A DNA stretch of 36,323 bases from Bacteroidota bacterium (GCA_963169325.1 CAUJEY010000324.1:1-36323), one strand, 5' to 3'. Positions 24,241-31,878 are shown, counted from the stretch's first letter. Numbers and translations are program-made. The notes: generated by a model from the sequence alone, not told the origin.

Positions 24241-25419
24241 TTACTGAACATCCACCTTTACCACCTTTCTTACAATATTCTGCCCGTCGATCTGACATTT
24301 CACAAAGTACACGCCGGCGGGCACATTCGGGATATCTACCCGCAAAGGGCCGGCCGTCACGATCTGACGCCGGAAAGGTGTGGCCACAATGGACCCGGAC
24401 TCGTTGGTCAGTTCTACGGAAACGACTGATGTGCGGGGCAGGTCAAGATCGAGTACGGCTTTATCAATATATGGGTTCGGATAAAGTTTCAGATCAACCG
24501 CAGCTGCCTTGGGTTTGTTGCCTCCACCAGTATACAACACCTCTTCACTACGTTTGACCGTGCGCGAGGTCCAATTGCGTTCATTGACCGTTGAAACTGC
24601 GGCAACCGGCTCAGGTGCCGGGGGCGTTTTTACCGGGGGCGCCAGCCAGCGCAGCGTGTTTTCCAAAATTCGGGTGGATACGACCTCGTCAAAGTAGTAT
24701 TCAAAGCCCAGGTATACCACTTTGCCTTCACCCAGCACTTTATATCCCATAGTAGGGCAGTCCTGAATGTCGGCGAGCGTCACAAATTTAGGGTCGGAAA
24801 TATCGAGCGGGTATGTATAATTGGTCATGGAGAACTGTGCCGGCGTACCTTTAAGTACCGGATGGTCGGCGGTAGTTTCATGTACTTCCAGGTCGGAGCA
24901 AAAATATCCAAAGTCCAGATCGATCAGACCGAACTGCTGTAGCATACCGAACTGGTTGGTTCCACTGAACACCACTGCCCCACCCTGCCGAACAAATTGC
25001 TCCAATACGTTACCATAAGCCCGTACCTGTTTTTTTACGCCGTTCGCCGGATAGGTAACCACCACAATCTGGTTTTCGGCCAGGGCCTCCTTCAGTTCGT
25101 CGGTCGTTCCATCCCAGAAATCAGTAATAGTACAACCCGGTAAACGTTTGTTTATCAGGTAGCGGACTTTCGCCACGTACATGCTGTCGTAAGCGGTGTA
25201 ATTCAGCATTAGGATATGCAAATCGTTCCCAAGAGGATCGGGGTCTGCGAGGATATCCAAATCGCCGCCAGACGGACGCTCAAAGGGCAGGGAAAAATGG
25301 GAAACGGTGGAATTGAAAGGCAAAGGCCGTTCAGCGAACTTCAGACCTCCGGGCTGATGGTATGCCCCCAAGCTGAGTAAGCCGGACACCAACACGGTTA
25401 AAGAAGCAACACGAAACAT
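24241..25419 (-). CDS. Secreted protein with glutamine amidotransferase-like fold and T9SS sorting domain
   Basis: The 392-residue product starts with a signal-like segment (MFRVASLTVLVSGLLSLGAYHQ). The middle part (about 60-265) looks like a ThuA/GATase1-like alpha/beta fold: LHILMLNYTAYDSMYVAKVRYLI, QIVVVTYPANGVKKQV, FVRQGGAVVFSGTNQFG, GKVVYLGFEYYF, but without an obvious Cys-His-Glu triad. A Pro-rich linker leads to a T9SS type A sorting domain (LKLYPNPYIDKAVLDLDL ... GVYFVKCQIDGQNIVRKVVKV). It is therefore exported. An ATG at 25452 would add 11 residues. Function of the body is unknown. Confidence 0.8.
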   Translation of the reverse strand: MFRVASLTVLVSGLLSLGAYHQPGGLKFAERPLPFNSTVSHFSLPFERPSGGDLDILADPDPLGNDLHILMLNYTAYDSMYVAKVRYLINKRLPGCTITDFWDGTTDELKEALAENQIVVVTYPANGVKKQVRAYGNVLEQFVRQGGAVVFSGTNQFGMLQQFGLIDLDFGYFCSDLEVHETTADHPVLKGTPAQFSMTNYTYPLDISDPKFVTLADIQDCPTMGYKVLGEGKVVYLGFEYYFDEVVSTRILENTLRWLAPPVKTPPAPEPVAAVSTVNERNWTSRTVKRSEEVLYTGGGNKPKAAAVDLKLYPNPYIDKAVLDLDLPRTSVVSVELTNESGSIVATPFRRQIVTAGPLRVDIPNVPAGVYFVKCQIDGQNIVRKVVKVDVQ

Positions 25420-25528
25420 GGGAGAGTATATTTTGATCGATAAAATTTGCATTTTTTTCAAAACGCTAAAATCGCTCCAAATCGTACAATTAGCGCGCCA
25501 TTTTGGAAAAGTAAATCAAAACGGAAGG

Positions 25529-25562
25529 CAAAGATACGCATTGATACCGGGTTTCACCGCAA
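25529..25562 (-). promoter_or_regulatory. Promoter of the T9SS cargo gene
   Basis: On the minus strand TTG (25562-25560), a 23-bp spacer and TATCTTTG (25536-25529). The spacer is at the long end of the accepted range. The start codon at 25419 is about 110 bp downstream. Confidence 0.6.
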
Positions 25563-25579
25563 TTGGATAAAACCAGTTT

Positions 25580-25624
25580 TTGCTAAAAACGATACGGCCC
25601 GGCAGAGAAACGCTGCCGGGCCGT
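25580..25624 (-). terminator. yceI terminator
   Basis: A perfect 12-bp stem ACGGCCCGGCAG/CTGCCGGGCCGT (25613-25624 with 25594-25605), followed on the minus strand by ATCGTTTTT. It is 22 bp after the yceI stop codon. Confidence 0.85.
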
Positions 25625-25645
25625 ACTTAAATCCTTGATTCTCTT

Positions 25646-26227
25646 TTATTTCTTTGCAACCAGGGTCACATTCAGATCGAATTCGTCGTAGATCGTTTTA
25701 TCGCCCAGATTATCAAAAAATGAGCCCGAGCCAAAACGAACATCATATTCCGAACGGTCGATGGTTATTTTGCCGGTAGCCGTTACAACACCGTTGCTTT
25801 CCGTCATATTGACCGGAAATTTGATTTCTTTCGTTGTTTCCTTGATCTTCAGGTTACCGATGATCTTGTAGTTGCCTTTCGTATCCTGCGGAATAGCGCG
25901 GGTAATGACGAACTTGGCCGTCGGGAATTTTGCAGCGCTAAAGAAATCATCACTTTTAAGGTGGCCGACCAATTTGCCGGCGTATTCGCTGTCCAGATCA
26001 GTACAGGTGATGGAATTCATATCCACGTCAAAAGAACCGCCACTCAATTGGTTGTTGGTGAAAAGCAGGTTGCCGTTTTTCACTTTTACGGTACCGGTGT
26101 GTTCGCCGGTCACTTTGTAACCTTTCCAGATGATGTTGCTGGAGGTCACATCTACATTGTAGGTATTTTGGTTGATGGCAGACATGGCCAGAACGGCTAA
26201 AAACGGAAGGATAAGTAGTTTCTTCAT
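25646..26227 (-). CDS. YceI family periplasmic protein
   Basis: The 193-residue product has a signal peptide (MKKLLILPFLAVLAMSAINQ) and the YceI lipocalin-like barrel: the N-terminal NTYNVDVTSSNIIWKGYKVTGEHTGTVKV, then SFDVDMNSITCTDLDSEYAGKLVGHLKSDDFFSAAKFPTAKFVI, typical of the family. YceI proteins bind polyisoprenoid-type lipids in a hydrophobic cavity; their role is poorly known. The start at 26227 is chosen for the signal peptide. Confidence 0.94.
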   Translation of the reverse strand: MKKLLILPFLAVLAMSAINQNTYNVDVTSSNIIWKGYKVTGEHTGTVKVKNGNLLFTNNQLSGGSFDVDMNSITCTDLDSEYAGKLVGHLKSDDFFSAAKFPTAKFVITRAIPQDTKGNYKIIGNLKIKETTKEIKFPVNMTESNGVVTATGKITIDRSEYDVRFGSGSFFDNLGDKTIYDEFDLNVTLVAKK

Positions 26228-26278
26228 GAAAAATTTAATTTTAGAACGGTTAATGATGCGTGCTTTTAAAACGAGACA

Positions 26279-26307
26279 CAAAGGTAAGATATTTAAGTGT
26301 TATAAAA
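26279..26307 (-). promoter_or_regulatory. yceI promoter
   Basis: On the minus strand TACCTTTG (26286-26279) with TTTT (26307-26304) 17 bp upstream in place of TTTG. It lies about 50 bp before the start codon. Confidence 0.65.
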
Positions 26308-26431
26308 ACAGATGTAGCAACATTTAACATCGTATTAAGTTTTTTACAAGTCAAAAATTTTCGCAGGCGTACTTGTTTTTGCTGATACAGGTCTGATTCA
26401 CAGCAGGCCAAATAAAATTTTCCAACAAAAC

Positions 26432-26462
26432 TTTTTTTTACCTGTTCGGACACTTACCTTTG
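26432..26462 (+). promoter_or_regulatory. rplS promoter
   Basis: A perfect -7 box TACCTTTG (26455-26462) lies behind a run of eight Ts (26432-26439), which can supply the -33 element at a spacing of 15-19 bp. The start codon is 40 bp downstream. Confidence 0.65.
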
Positions 26463-26501
26463 CGCCTCGAATTTTTGAAGGTACCATAATAAAGAAATAA
26501 C

Positions 26502-26879
26502 ATGAAAGAATTGGAAGCCATCCAGTTTGTACACGACCAACTGCTGAAAACGCCTGGGTTCCCGGATTTCAAAACCGGTGATACGATCGTGGTAACATAC
26601 AAAATCGTTGAAGGAGACAAAACCCGCGAACAGGATTTCCGCGGCGACGTGATCCAGATTAAAGGTCATGGGCTCACGCGTACGTTCACTGTTCGCAAAA
26701 TGTCACACGGTGTGGGCGTGGAGCGGATTTTTTCCTTTTCCAACCCAAACATCGCCGCAATCGCAGTGGTAAAACGCGGTAAAGTGCGTCGTGCACGGCT
26801 TTATTACCTGCGTGGTTTGGTCGGCAAGAAGGCCAGGATCAAGGAATTGAAATTTTTCAATACGACCAGCAAGAACTAG
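26502..26879 (+). CDS. rplS: 50S ribosomal protein L19
   Basis: The 125-residue protein has the L19 core: FKTGDTIVVTYKIVEGDKTREQDFRGDVIQIKG, TFTVRKMSHGVGVERIFSFSNPNI and KRGKVRRARLYYLRGLVGKKARIKE. L19 sits at the interface of the ribosomal subunits. It is slightly longer than the usual 115 or so residues at the C-terminus. Here it stands alone, with its own promoter and terminator, not in a trmD operon within this window. Confidence 0.98.
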   Translation: MKELEAIQFVHDQLLKTPGFPDFKTGDTIVVTYKIVEGDKTREQDFRGDVIQIKGHGLTRTFTVRKMSHGVGVERIFSFSNPNIAAIAVVKRGKVRRARLYYLRGLVGKKARIKELKFFNTTSKN

Positions 26880-26902
26880 TTTTTTCTTGCCCCTCCTCTA
26901 GC

Positions 26903-26943
26903 AAAGCGGCTGACCGGTTTCTACCGGTCTGCCGCTTTATTTT
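26903..26943 (+). terminator. rplS terminator
   Basis: A 15-bp stem with one mismatch (26903-26917 with 26924-26938, AAAGCGGCTGACCGG) and a TTTCTA loop, then ATTTT. It is directly followed by a 7-bp repeat array. Confidence 0.88.
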
Positions 26944-26946
26944 AAA

Positions 26947-27009
26947 GTCAAAATGTAAAAGTGGGCGCGTAGCCTATTACATTTTGACTTTTGACTTTTA
27001 CATTTTGAC
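26947..27009. repeat. 7-bp tandem arrays in inverted pair, word TTTTGAC
   Basis: The right part is five 7-bp units from 26975: TATTACA, TTTTGAC, TTTTGAC, TTTTACA, TTTTGAC. The left part is the inverted pair GTCAAAA TGTAAAA (26947-26960). The segments AAAGTCAAAATGTAA (26944-26958) and TTACATTTTGACTTT (26978-26992) pair perfectly over 15 bp; the outermost right units offer a second pairing partner. It lies between the convergent ends of rplS and pruA. Confidence 0.9.
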
Positions 27010-27017
27010 TTCCCTCT

Positions 27018-28649
27018 TTACCCTTCCATCAAAAATGGATAACGGTAATCAACCGGCGGTACAAAATTTTCCTTTATCGTACGCGCAGATACCCAACGAT
27101 AGAGGTTTAGTACAGAGCCGGCTTTGTCGTTCGTTCCCGAGGCACGTGCGCCACCAAACGGTTGTTGGCCTACCACGGCGCCGGTCGGCTTGTCGTTGAT
27201 ATAATAGTTGCCGGCAGCATGCCGCAGTTTCCGGTCAGCCAGATCGAGTGCAGCGCGATCGCGGGCAAACACGGCGCCGGTGAGGGCATACGGCGAAGTC
27301 CCATTGAGGAGATCGAGGGTTTGTTCGTACTTTTTATCGTCGTACACATAAACAGTCAGCACCGGGCCAAAAATCTCTTCACACATCGTGATATACTGCG
27401 GATCGGAGGATTCGATGATCGTCGGTTCGATAAAATACCCTTTCGACTTGTCGTAATCGCCACCTGCGATGACTTTTACCTGTTTTGACTTCTTGGCATG
27501 AGAAATGTAAGCTGATATCTTATTAAAAGCCTTTTCATCGATCACGGCATTGATAAAGTTGGTAAAATCTTCGGGGGACCCCATTTTCATACTCTTAAGG
27601 TCGGCCACCATTTGTTCTTTAACAACCGGCCACAAGCTCTTCGGGATATATGCCCTCGAAGCGGCGGAACATTTCTGCCCCTGGTACTCGAAGGCGCCAC
27701 GAACCAGCCCGGTAGCCAAAGATTTTGGATCGGCGGAAGCGTGTGCCATCACAAAATCTTTGCCGCCCGTTTCTCCCACAATGCGGGGATAGGATTTATA
27801 AATTTCGATATTTTCACCAATCGTTCTCCAAATGCGTTGAAACACGCCTGTGCTACCGGTGAAGTGTATGCCGGCAAAATCGGGATGTTTGAACACCACG
27901 TCGCCCATAGTCGGGCCGTCCACATAAACCAAATTGACTACTCCAGCCGGCAACCCGGCTTCTTCCAGGATTTCCATGATCAGGGCCGCAGAATAAATCT
28001 GCGACTCGGCCGGCTTCCATACGACGACATTACCCAACATGGCCGGAGCCGTCGGCAAATTACCTGCAATAGCCGTGAAATTGAACGGCGTAAGTGCAAA
28101 AACAAAACCTTCCAGCGGTCGCCAATCGGTGCGGTTCCAGATGTTTCGGGAACTGATGGGTTGCTGCCGGTAGATTTCCTGCATAAAATACACATTATAG
28201 CGCCAGAAATCAGCCAGTTCGCAGATGCAGTCGATTTCCGCCTGATAGGCATTTTTGCTTTGACAAAGCATGGTAGCGGCGCTCATTCGGGCCCGATAAG
28301 GGCCGGTGAGCAGGTCGGCAGCCCGCAGGAAAATAGCAGCCCGCTCCTGCCAAGGCATGGCTTCCCAGGCCGGTTTTGCCGCGAGGGCAGCCTGGATAGC
28401 CGCTTTTACATGGCTTGAATTGCCCTTCGAATAGTGGCCTAACGTATGGGCACGTTCATGCGGCGGATGTATGCCAACTTTATCTTCGGAAAAAACGGGT
28501 TTACCGCCGATAAACATGGGTACGTCCTTTTGAACGGCCCTGGCTTCTGCCAAAGCATTTTTGAGGGCGATCTTTTCAGGAGAGCCGGGGGCATAATTCC
28601 AAACCGGTTCATTTACGGGTACGGGTACGGAAAAAATGGCGTCGGGCAT
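27018..28649 (-). CDS. pruA: 1-pyrroline-5-carboxylate dehydrogenase
   Basis: The 543-residue enzyme belongs to the aldehyde dehydrogenase superfamily. The key motifs are VGETGGKDFVMAHASADP (general-base Glu region) and EYQGQKCSAASRAYIPK (nucleophilic Cys), with the C-terminal NDKPTGAVVGQQPFGGARASGTNDKAG that marks P5C dehydrogenases. Its length and the N-terminal extension fit the group with about 540 residues found in Bacteroidota and eukaryotes. It oxidises glutamate semialdehyde to glutamate in proline breakdown. A proline dehydrogenase gene is not in the window. It lies 118 bp behind coaD, a gap filled by a repeat array. Confidence 0.96.
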   Translation of the reverse strand: MPDAIFSVPVPVNEPVWNYAPGSPEKIALKNALAEARAVQKDVPMFIGGKPVFSEDKVGIHPPHERAHTLGHYSKGNSSHVKAAIQAALAAKPAWEAMPWQERAAIFLRAADLLTGPYRARMSAATMLCQSKNAYQAEIDCICELADFWRYNVYFMQEIYRQQPISSRNIWNRTDWRPLEGFVFALTPFNFTAIAGNLPTAPAMLGNVVVWKPAESQIYSAALIMEILEEAGLPAGVVNLVYVDGPTMGDVVFKHPDFAGIHFTGSTGVFQRIWRTIGENIEIYKSYPRIVGETGGKDFVMAHASADPKSLATGLVRGAFEYQGQKCSAASRAYIPKSLWPVVKEQMVADLKSMKMGSPEDFTNFINAVIDEKAFNKISAYISHAKKSKQVKVIAGGDYDKSKGYFIEPTIIESSDPQYITMCEEIFGPVLTVYVYDDKKYEQTLDLLNGTSPYALTGAVFARDRAALDLADRKLRHAAGNYYINDKPTGAVVGQQPFGGARASGTNDKAGSVLNLYRWVSARTIKENFVPPVDYRYPFLMEG

Positions 28650-28655
28650 ATCTTT

Positions 28656-28762
28656 AATGATGAATTATAAATGATGAATGATGAATTTCTAATGGCGATC
28701 AATGACGAAATGACGATCAATGACGATCAATGACGATCAATGTCGAAATGACGATCAGTGAC
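28656..28762. repeat. Mixed 7-, 8- and 10-bp tandem array, words AATGATG and AATGACGATC
   Basis: The whole gap between coaD and pruA is one array. It has five 7-bp units (AATGATG, AATTATA, AATGATG, AATGATG, AATTTCT; 28656-28690), then AATGGCGATC, AATGACGA, three AATGACGATC, AATGTCGA, AATGACGATC and a final AGTGAC. All units begin with AAT or AGT. There is no inverted arm here. The word AATGACGA is shared with the array at 17281-17389. Confidence 0.92.
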
Positions 28763-28767
28763 AAACT

Positions 28768-29229
28768 TCATGCAATAATCTGGATTTCTTTGGGAATAAA
28801 AGGAGCAGCGTCGCCACCTCCGACGATGATTTCGCGCACGATTGTGCTGCTGATATGGGAGAATTCGGGTTGAGCGATGAGAAAAACCGTCTCGATACCG
28901 CCTCCAACAATATGATTCAACTGAGAAATCGTTTTTTCATAGTCAAAATCAGATCCGTTGCGAAGGCCCCGAAGCAGATACCGCGCCCCGATGCGCAGGC
29001 AGTAGTGCGCCGTCAGTTTCTCGAAGTAGTCCACTTTTACGCTAGGATATTCAGCAAAAACCTGGCGCAGCCATTCCAATCGTTGCTCCAGCGAAAATAA
29101 ATTTTTTTTGGTCGAATTGACACCTACGGCCACTACTATCTCGTCAAACAGCGGCAACGCCCTTTTAACCATGTCCACATGACCAATGGTGATGGGATCA
29201 AAAGATCCAGGGAAAACGGCTATTTTCAT
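28768..29229 (-). CDS. coaD: Phosphopantetheine adenylyltransferase
   Basis: The 153-residue protein is a standard CoaD, with the nucleotidyltransferase motif GSFDPITIGH (8-17) and the C-terminal ISSTIVREI signature. It makes dephospho-CoA from phosphopantetheine and ATP, the fourth step of CoA synthesis. Length matches the family (about 155-165). It diverges from the barrel gene at 29281 across a 51-bp gap. Confidence 0.97.
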   Translation of the reverse strand: MKIAVFPGSFDPITIGHVDMVKRALPLFDEIVVAVGVNSTKKNLFSLEQRLEWLRQVFAEYPSVKVDYFEKLTAHYCLRIGARYLLRGLRNGSDFDYEKTISQLNHIVGGGIETVFLIAQPEFSHISSTIVREIIVGGGDAAPFIPKEIQIIA

Positions 29230-29252
29230 AAAGTCAAAAATGAGTAGATTTG
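29223..29252 (+). promoter_or_regulatory. Promoter of the barrel gene at 29281
   Basis: TAGATTTG at 29245-29252 matches TAnnTTTG, with TTTT (29223-29226) 18 bp upstream. The -33 element overlaps the start codon region of coaD. The leader would be only about 20 bases. Confidence 0.65.
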
Positions 29253-29280
29253 CGGCACAAACAATCTAAAATCGGAAAAC

Positions 29281-29778
29281 ATGCGTACAAAAAAATTACT
29301 GCTTACCCTCACTCTGGTACTTGGCTGCTTTATTGCCGCCTATTCCCAATCCACCTACAAATCGGCTATCGGATTACGACTTGGTTTGCCGACATCAGTT
29401 TCCTTTAAACATTTTATCAGCGAGCCCGGGGCAATTGAAGCCTTTGCAGGTTATCGGGGTTATACCGGTTATGGCTGGGCTACTGTTGGCGCTACGTATC
29501 AACACCACTTCCCAATTGGCTCTATTGAAGGCTTTAAATGGTACATTGGAGGCGGTGCGGCATTTTACTTTTGGAACTACGATATTAATAATGATTATGC
29601 TTCAACCTCGCTGGGCATATTGGCCGTAGGTGGAGTGGATTATAAATTTGCAAGTATTCCACTTAATCTATCTGCAGACATAATGCCAACGATCTTTGTG
29701 GGTAGCAATTTTTACAATGGATATTCCAGATTCCAAGGCGGTCTTGGTGCCTTTAGCGCCCGTTATACCTTCAGGTAA
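29281..29778 (+). CDS. Small secreted outer-membrane beta-barrel-like protein
   Basis: The 165-residue product has a signal peptide (KKLLLTLTLVLGCFIAAYSQ). The rest consists of short amphipathic strands rich in Gly and Tyr (SAIGLRLGLPTSVSFKHF, AGYRGYTGYGWATVGATYQHHF, WYIGGGAAFYFWNY, GGLGAFSARYTFR). This fits an eight-stranded outer-membrane barrel ending in a strand with aromatic and basic residues. No named family is recognised. It has its own promoter and terminator. Confidence 0.75.
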   Translation: MRTKKLLLTLTLVLGCFIAAYSQSTYKSAIGLRLGLPTSVSFKHFISEPGAIEAFAGYRGYTGYGWATVGATYQHHFPIGSIEGFKWYIGGGAAFYFWNYDINNDYASTSLGILAVGGVDYKFASIPLNLSADIMPTIFVGSNFYNGYSRFQGGLGAFSARYTFR

Positions 29779-29794
29779 TAAGAATCTAAATATT

Positions 29795-29839
29795 AAAAAA
29801 AGCGCCATCCGCAGTATTTAAGGGGATGGCGCTTTTTTT
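29795..29839. terminator. Bidirectional terminator between barrel gene and oxidase cluster
   Basis: Seven As and GCGCCATCC (29795-29810) pair with GGATGGCGC and seven Ts (29824-29839). The stem with A and T tracts works on both strands and serves the two convergent genes. Confidence 0.93.
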
Positions 29840-29849
29840 ATAAGTTTTC

Positions 29850-30113
29850 TCAAGCAGTACCTTTCATGTCTTCCGCCTGATTTTTGCGGTTACGCCACCA
29901 CCAAAATCCGATGGTTGCCACCAGCAGGTACGGCAGGAACAACATGTAAAGTATACCGGTATTCAACCCACGCCCGTCGGTACCGCCGTTGGCCATGTTC
30001 GATTCGGCCGACATCCTACACATCGGACATTGCGCAGAAAGATCGGACGTAATAAAGCAAAATAACAGCGTCAATATCGCCAGTGCCAAACCCGTTTTAA
30101 ATATCTTTTTCAT
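29850..30113 (-). CDS. Small membrane protein with CPMC motif at the end of the oxidase cluster
   Basis: The 87-residue protein has a hydrophobic N-terminal helix (about 8-26, possibly a cleaved signal, ...LSAQ), then CPMCRMSAESNMANGG with a CxxC pair, and a second membrane helix (about 53-71) followed by a basic tail. The CxxC would lie on the outside of the inner membrane. Its place behind the DUF420 gene suggests a role in cytochrome oxidase assembly, for example thiol or metal handling; this is inference. The stop is 10 bp from a bidirectional terminator. Confidence 0.7.
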   Translation of the reverse strand: MKKIFKTGLALAILTLLFCFITSDLSAQCPMCRMSAESNMANGGTDGRGLNTGILYMLFLPYLLVATIGFWWWRNRKNQAEDMKGTA

Positions 30114-30137
30114 ATTATACAGATTTATAACTTTCTT

Positions 30138-30695
30138 CTAATAATAAGGCTTGAGCATCAGATAACATATCGGACCCGTAATCGCTACATATAACCATAC
30201 AGGGAAGACCCAACGGGCCATTTTACGGTGCCGGGCATATTGGCCGGTGTAAGCCCTGTTAAAGGTAAGTAAGATGAACGGCAGGATTACGGCCGCCAGT
30301 ACAACATGCGTTATCAGCAAAAAGAAATATGCGTACCGAACTGAGCCTTCACCCCCGAAACGGGTTTCTGCAGTAGTGAAGTGATACAACACATACGAAA
30401 CCAAAAACAATGCGGAACAAACGAATGCGGCATAAATAGACCGGCGATGCGCTTCCACATTTTTATTCCGGATAAAATAGTAGGCCAGCAGCAGAAAAAC
30501 GGCTGCCACGGCATTCAGACTTGCATGAACCGGGGGTAAAAAACTAAAGTCGATACCCAAGTCGATTTTTATCCGGCGCATCAAAACCACCAGGGCCAGC
30601 ACCACTACCGACACGATATAGGCTACGATATTGAGTCGTTTTTCCAGCTTCCTGCTTTCATCAGTGGAGTTGTCGCTCCTTTCTTGCACACTCAT
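30138..30695 (-). CDS. DUF420 membrane protein (oxidase assembly, CtaM-like)
   Basis: The 185-residue protein has about five membrane helices (from 25, 50, 85, 120 and 160) and the conserved histidine-containing phrases FLPPVHASLNAVAAVFLLLAYYFIRN, AHRRSIYAAF and LITHVVLAAVILPFILLTFNRAY. These are typical of DUF420. Relatives in Gram-positive bacteria (CtaM/YozB) are needed for haem-copper oxidase maturation. The position next to a Sco-like gene and the oxidase genes supports such a role. It starts 9 bp after the Sco-like stop codon. Confidence 0.88.
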   Translation of the reverse strand: MSVQERSDNSTDESRKLEKRLNIVAYIVSVVVLALVVLMRRIKIDLGIDFSFLPPVHASLNAVAAVFLLLAYYFIRNKNVEAHRRSIYAAFVCSALFLVSYVLYHFTTAETRFGGEGSVRYAYFFLLITHVVLAAVILPFILLTFNRAYTGQYARHRKMARWVFPVWLYVAITGPICYLMLKPYY

Positions 30696-30704
30696 AATTC
30701 GTGT

Positions 30705-31334
30705 TTACTTATTGGGCAACAATAAAGCAATATGTTCTACCATACGGCCGATCTCTTTTTCATCCAGGGCATTGTAGAAACGGCGTATAGTGCCGGATGT
30801 ATCGGAGAGTGCAAAATATTCCGCAGAAGGCTGAATGCCGTTTTTCTGGCAATAGGCATCGTAACCATTGACCAGAATAGTGCGCCAGGAACCCATACCA
30901 CCGGTCCACACCCAGTTGACTAAATTGGCAGTAGGTAATGTTTGTGCAAGGGTTTTGAATTCAGCCGTCCCGCCTTCGGCAATCATTACTAACCGGAAAA
31001 AGTTTTCCTCATTGCCGCCTTTATATCCAAATTGTTGCACTAATCGCTCCCCTGTTTGTAAAATAGCACGGTTCTCCAATGTCAGGTCGGGGTTTGGTCC
31101 AAAAAAATGCAGCACACAAATTTTCTCTTTGAGCAGATTTTCTTTGGTACCATCCGCATAAATAATGGACGCACTCCTGATTTTTCCATAATCCTGCAAC
31201 TCAGCCTGTGCTGCTTTACGCCAGTTAAGTCCACCCCGAAGATAAAACCAAGAACCCGCCGGCAACACAACTAATATCACGAACAGAACGACAAAAATGA
31301 ATGCTTTGCGTTTGTCCGACACTTTTTCACTCAT
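30705..31334 (-). CDS. Sco-like thioredoxin-fold protein lacking copper ligands
   Basis: The 209-residue protein has one N-terminal membrane anchor (about 11-31) and a periplasmic thioredoxin-like domain. In Sco proteins the strand after the start is followed by CPDxC; here the aligned segment is FFGPNPDLTLEN, with Asn81 and Thr85 in place of the two cysteines. The later conserved His is also not visible (YFALSDTSGTIRRFYN). It therefore cannot bind copper as classical Sco does. The Sco assignment rests on fold-like pattern and on its neighbours (DUF420, oxidase genes). It may be a regulatory or degenerate paralogue of a true Sco encoded elsewhere. Confidence 0.7.
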   Translation of the reverse strand: MSEKVSDKRKAFIFVVLFVILVVLPAGSWFYLRGGLNWRKAAQAELQDYGKIRSASIIYADGTKENLLKEKICVLHFFGPNPDLTLENRAILQTGERLVQQFGYKGGNEENFFRLVMIAEGGTAEFKTLAQTLPTANLVNWVWTGGMGSWRTILVNGYDAYCQKNGIQPSAEYFALSDTSGTIRRFYNALDEKEIGRMVEHIALLLPNK

Positions 31335-31366
31335 AGTAAAAACACATTAGATTATTGACGCTCAAC

Positions 31367-31394
31367 AAAAAAGGCGGGGTTTTGTTGCCCCGCC
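31367..31394 (-). terminator. Internal terminator between cox4 and the Sco-like gene
   Basis: On the minus strand GGCGGGG pairs with CCCCGCC (31394-31388 with 31379-31373), then six Ts (31372-31367). It is 10 bp after the subunit IV stop codon and 33 bp before the Sco-like start codon. Confidence 0.85.
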
Positions 31395-31403
31395 TCCGAT
31401 ATT

Positions 31404-31841
31404 TTACCCTTTGTTTTGTTCGGTGATGCCGGGCAGCCAATAACCTTGCGGTTGACTTGCCGGGACTGGTTTGATAATCTCTTCATTTTTTTCTTTGATC
31501 AGTTCCCTGCGAGCGCCCCAAGAACTACCTTCCTGGAAAAAGGCAATGATAGCCCATACCAACAGCCCTGTAGGTAGCAACACACTCATGGCCAATCCGC
31601 GCACTTCATAAGCCATGTGCATAAAGAAAAAGATAATAAAGTACGCTTTGTACAGTGAAAAGCCAATCATAAGCAACATATACAGGTAATGCCCGAAGCC
31701 TTCGGAGAACTTAATACCATGTACCAGATGCCCTTTAGCTAACAAGGCAACTAAAACTTCTACTATTGTGATGGCGCCGAGCAGCTTCAAGCCATAAAAG
31801 ACAAGCGCTTTTTGCTCTTCATAAGTTTGATGTCCAGCCAT
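31404..31841 (-). CDS. Cytochrome c oxidase subunit IV (prokaryotic type)
   Basis: The 145-residue protein has three membrane helices (about 17-35, 52-75 and 82-102) and the family phrases GLKLLGAITIVEVLVALL and SLYKAYFIIFFFMHMAYEVRGL, in which the KAY..IFFFMHM helix is characteristic of prokaryotic COX4. It stabilises the oxidase complex and has no cofactor. The C-terminal 40 residues are polar. It is the last gene before the internal terminator. Confidence 0.9.
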   Translation of the reverse strand: MAGHQTYEEQKALVFYGLKLLGAITIVEVLVALLAKGHLVHGIKFSEGFGHYLYMLLMIGFSLYKAYFIIFFFMHMAYEVRGLAMSVLLPTGLLVWAIIAFFQEGSSWGARRELIKEKNEEIIKPVPASQPQGYWLPGITEQNKG

Positions 31842-31878
31842 TTTTTAAAACAGTAAGATTGGTGAGACAGTTAAATTT

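Noticed and set aside
9826-28762. Repeat arrays as CRISPR
   Set aside because: Units are 7-10 bp, directly adjoining, without spacers of constant length and without cas genes.
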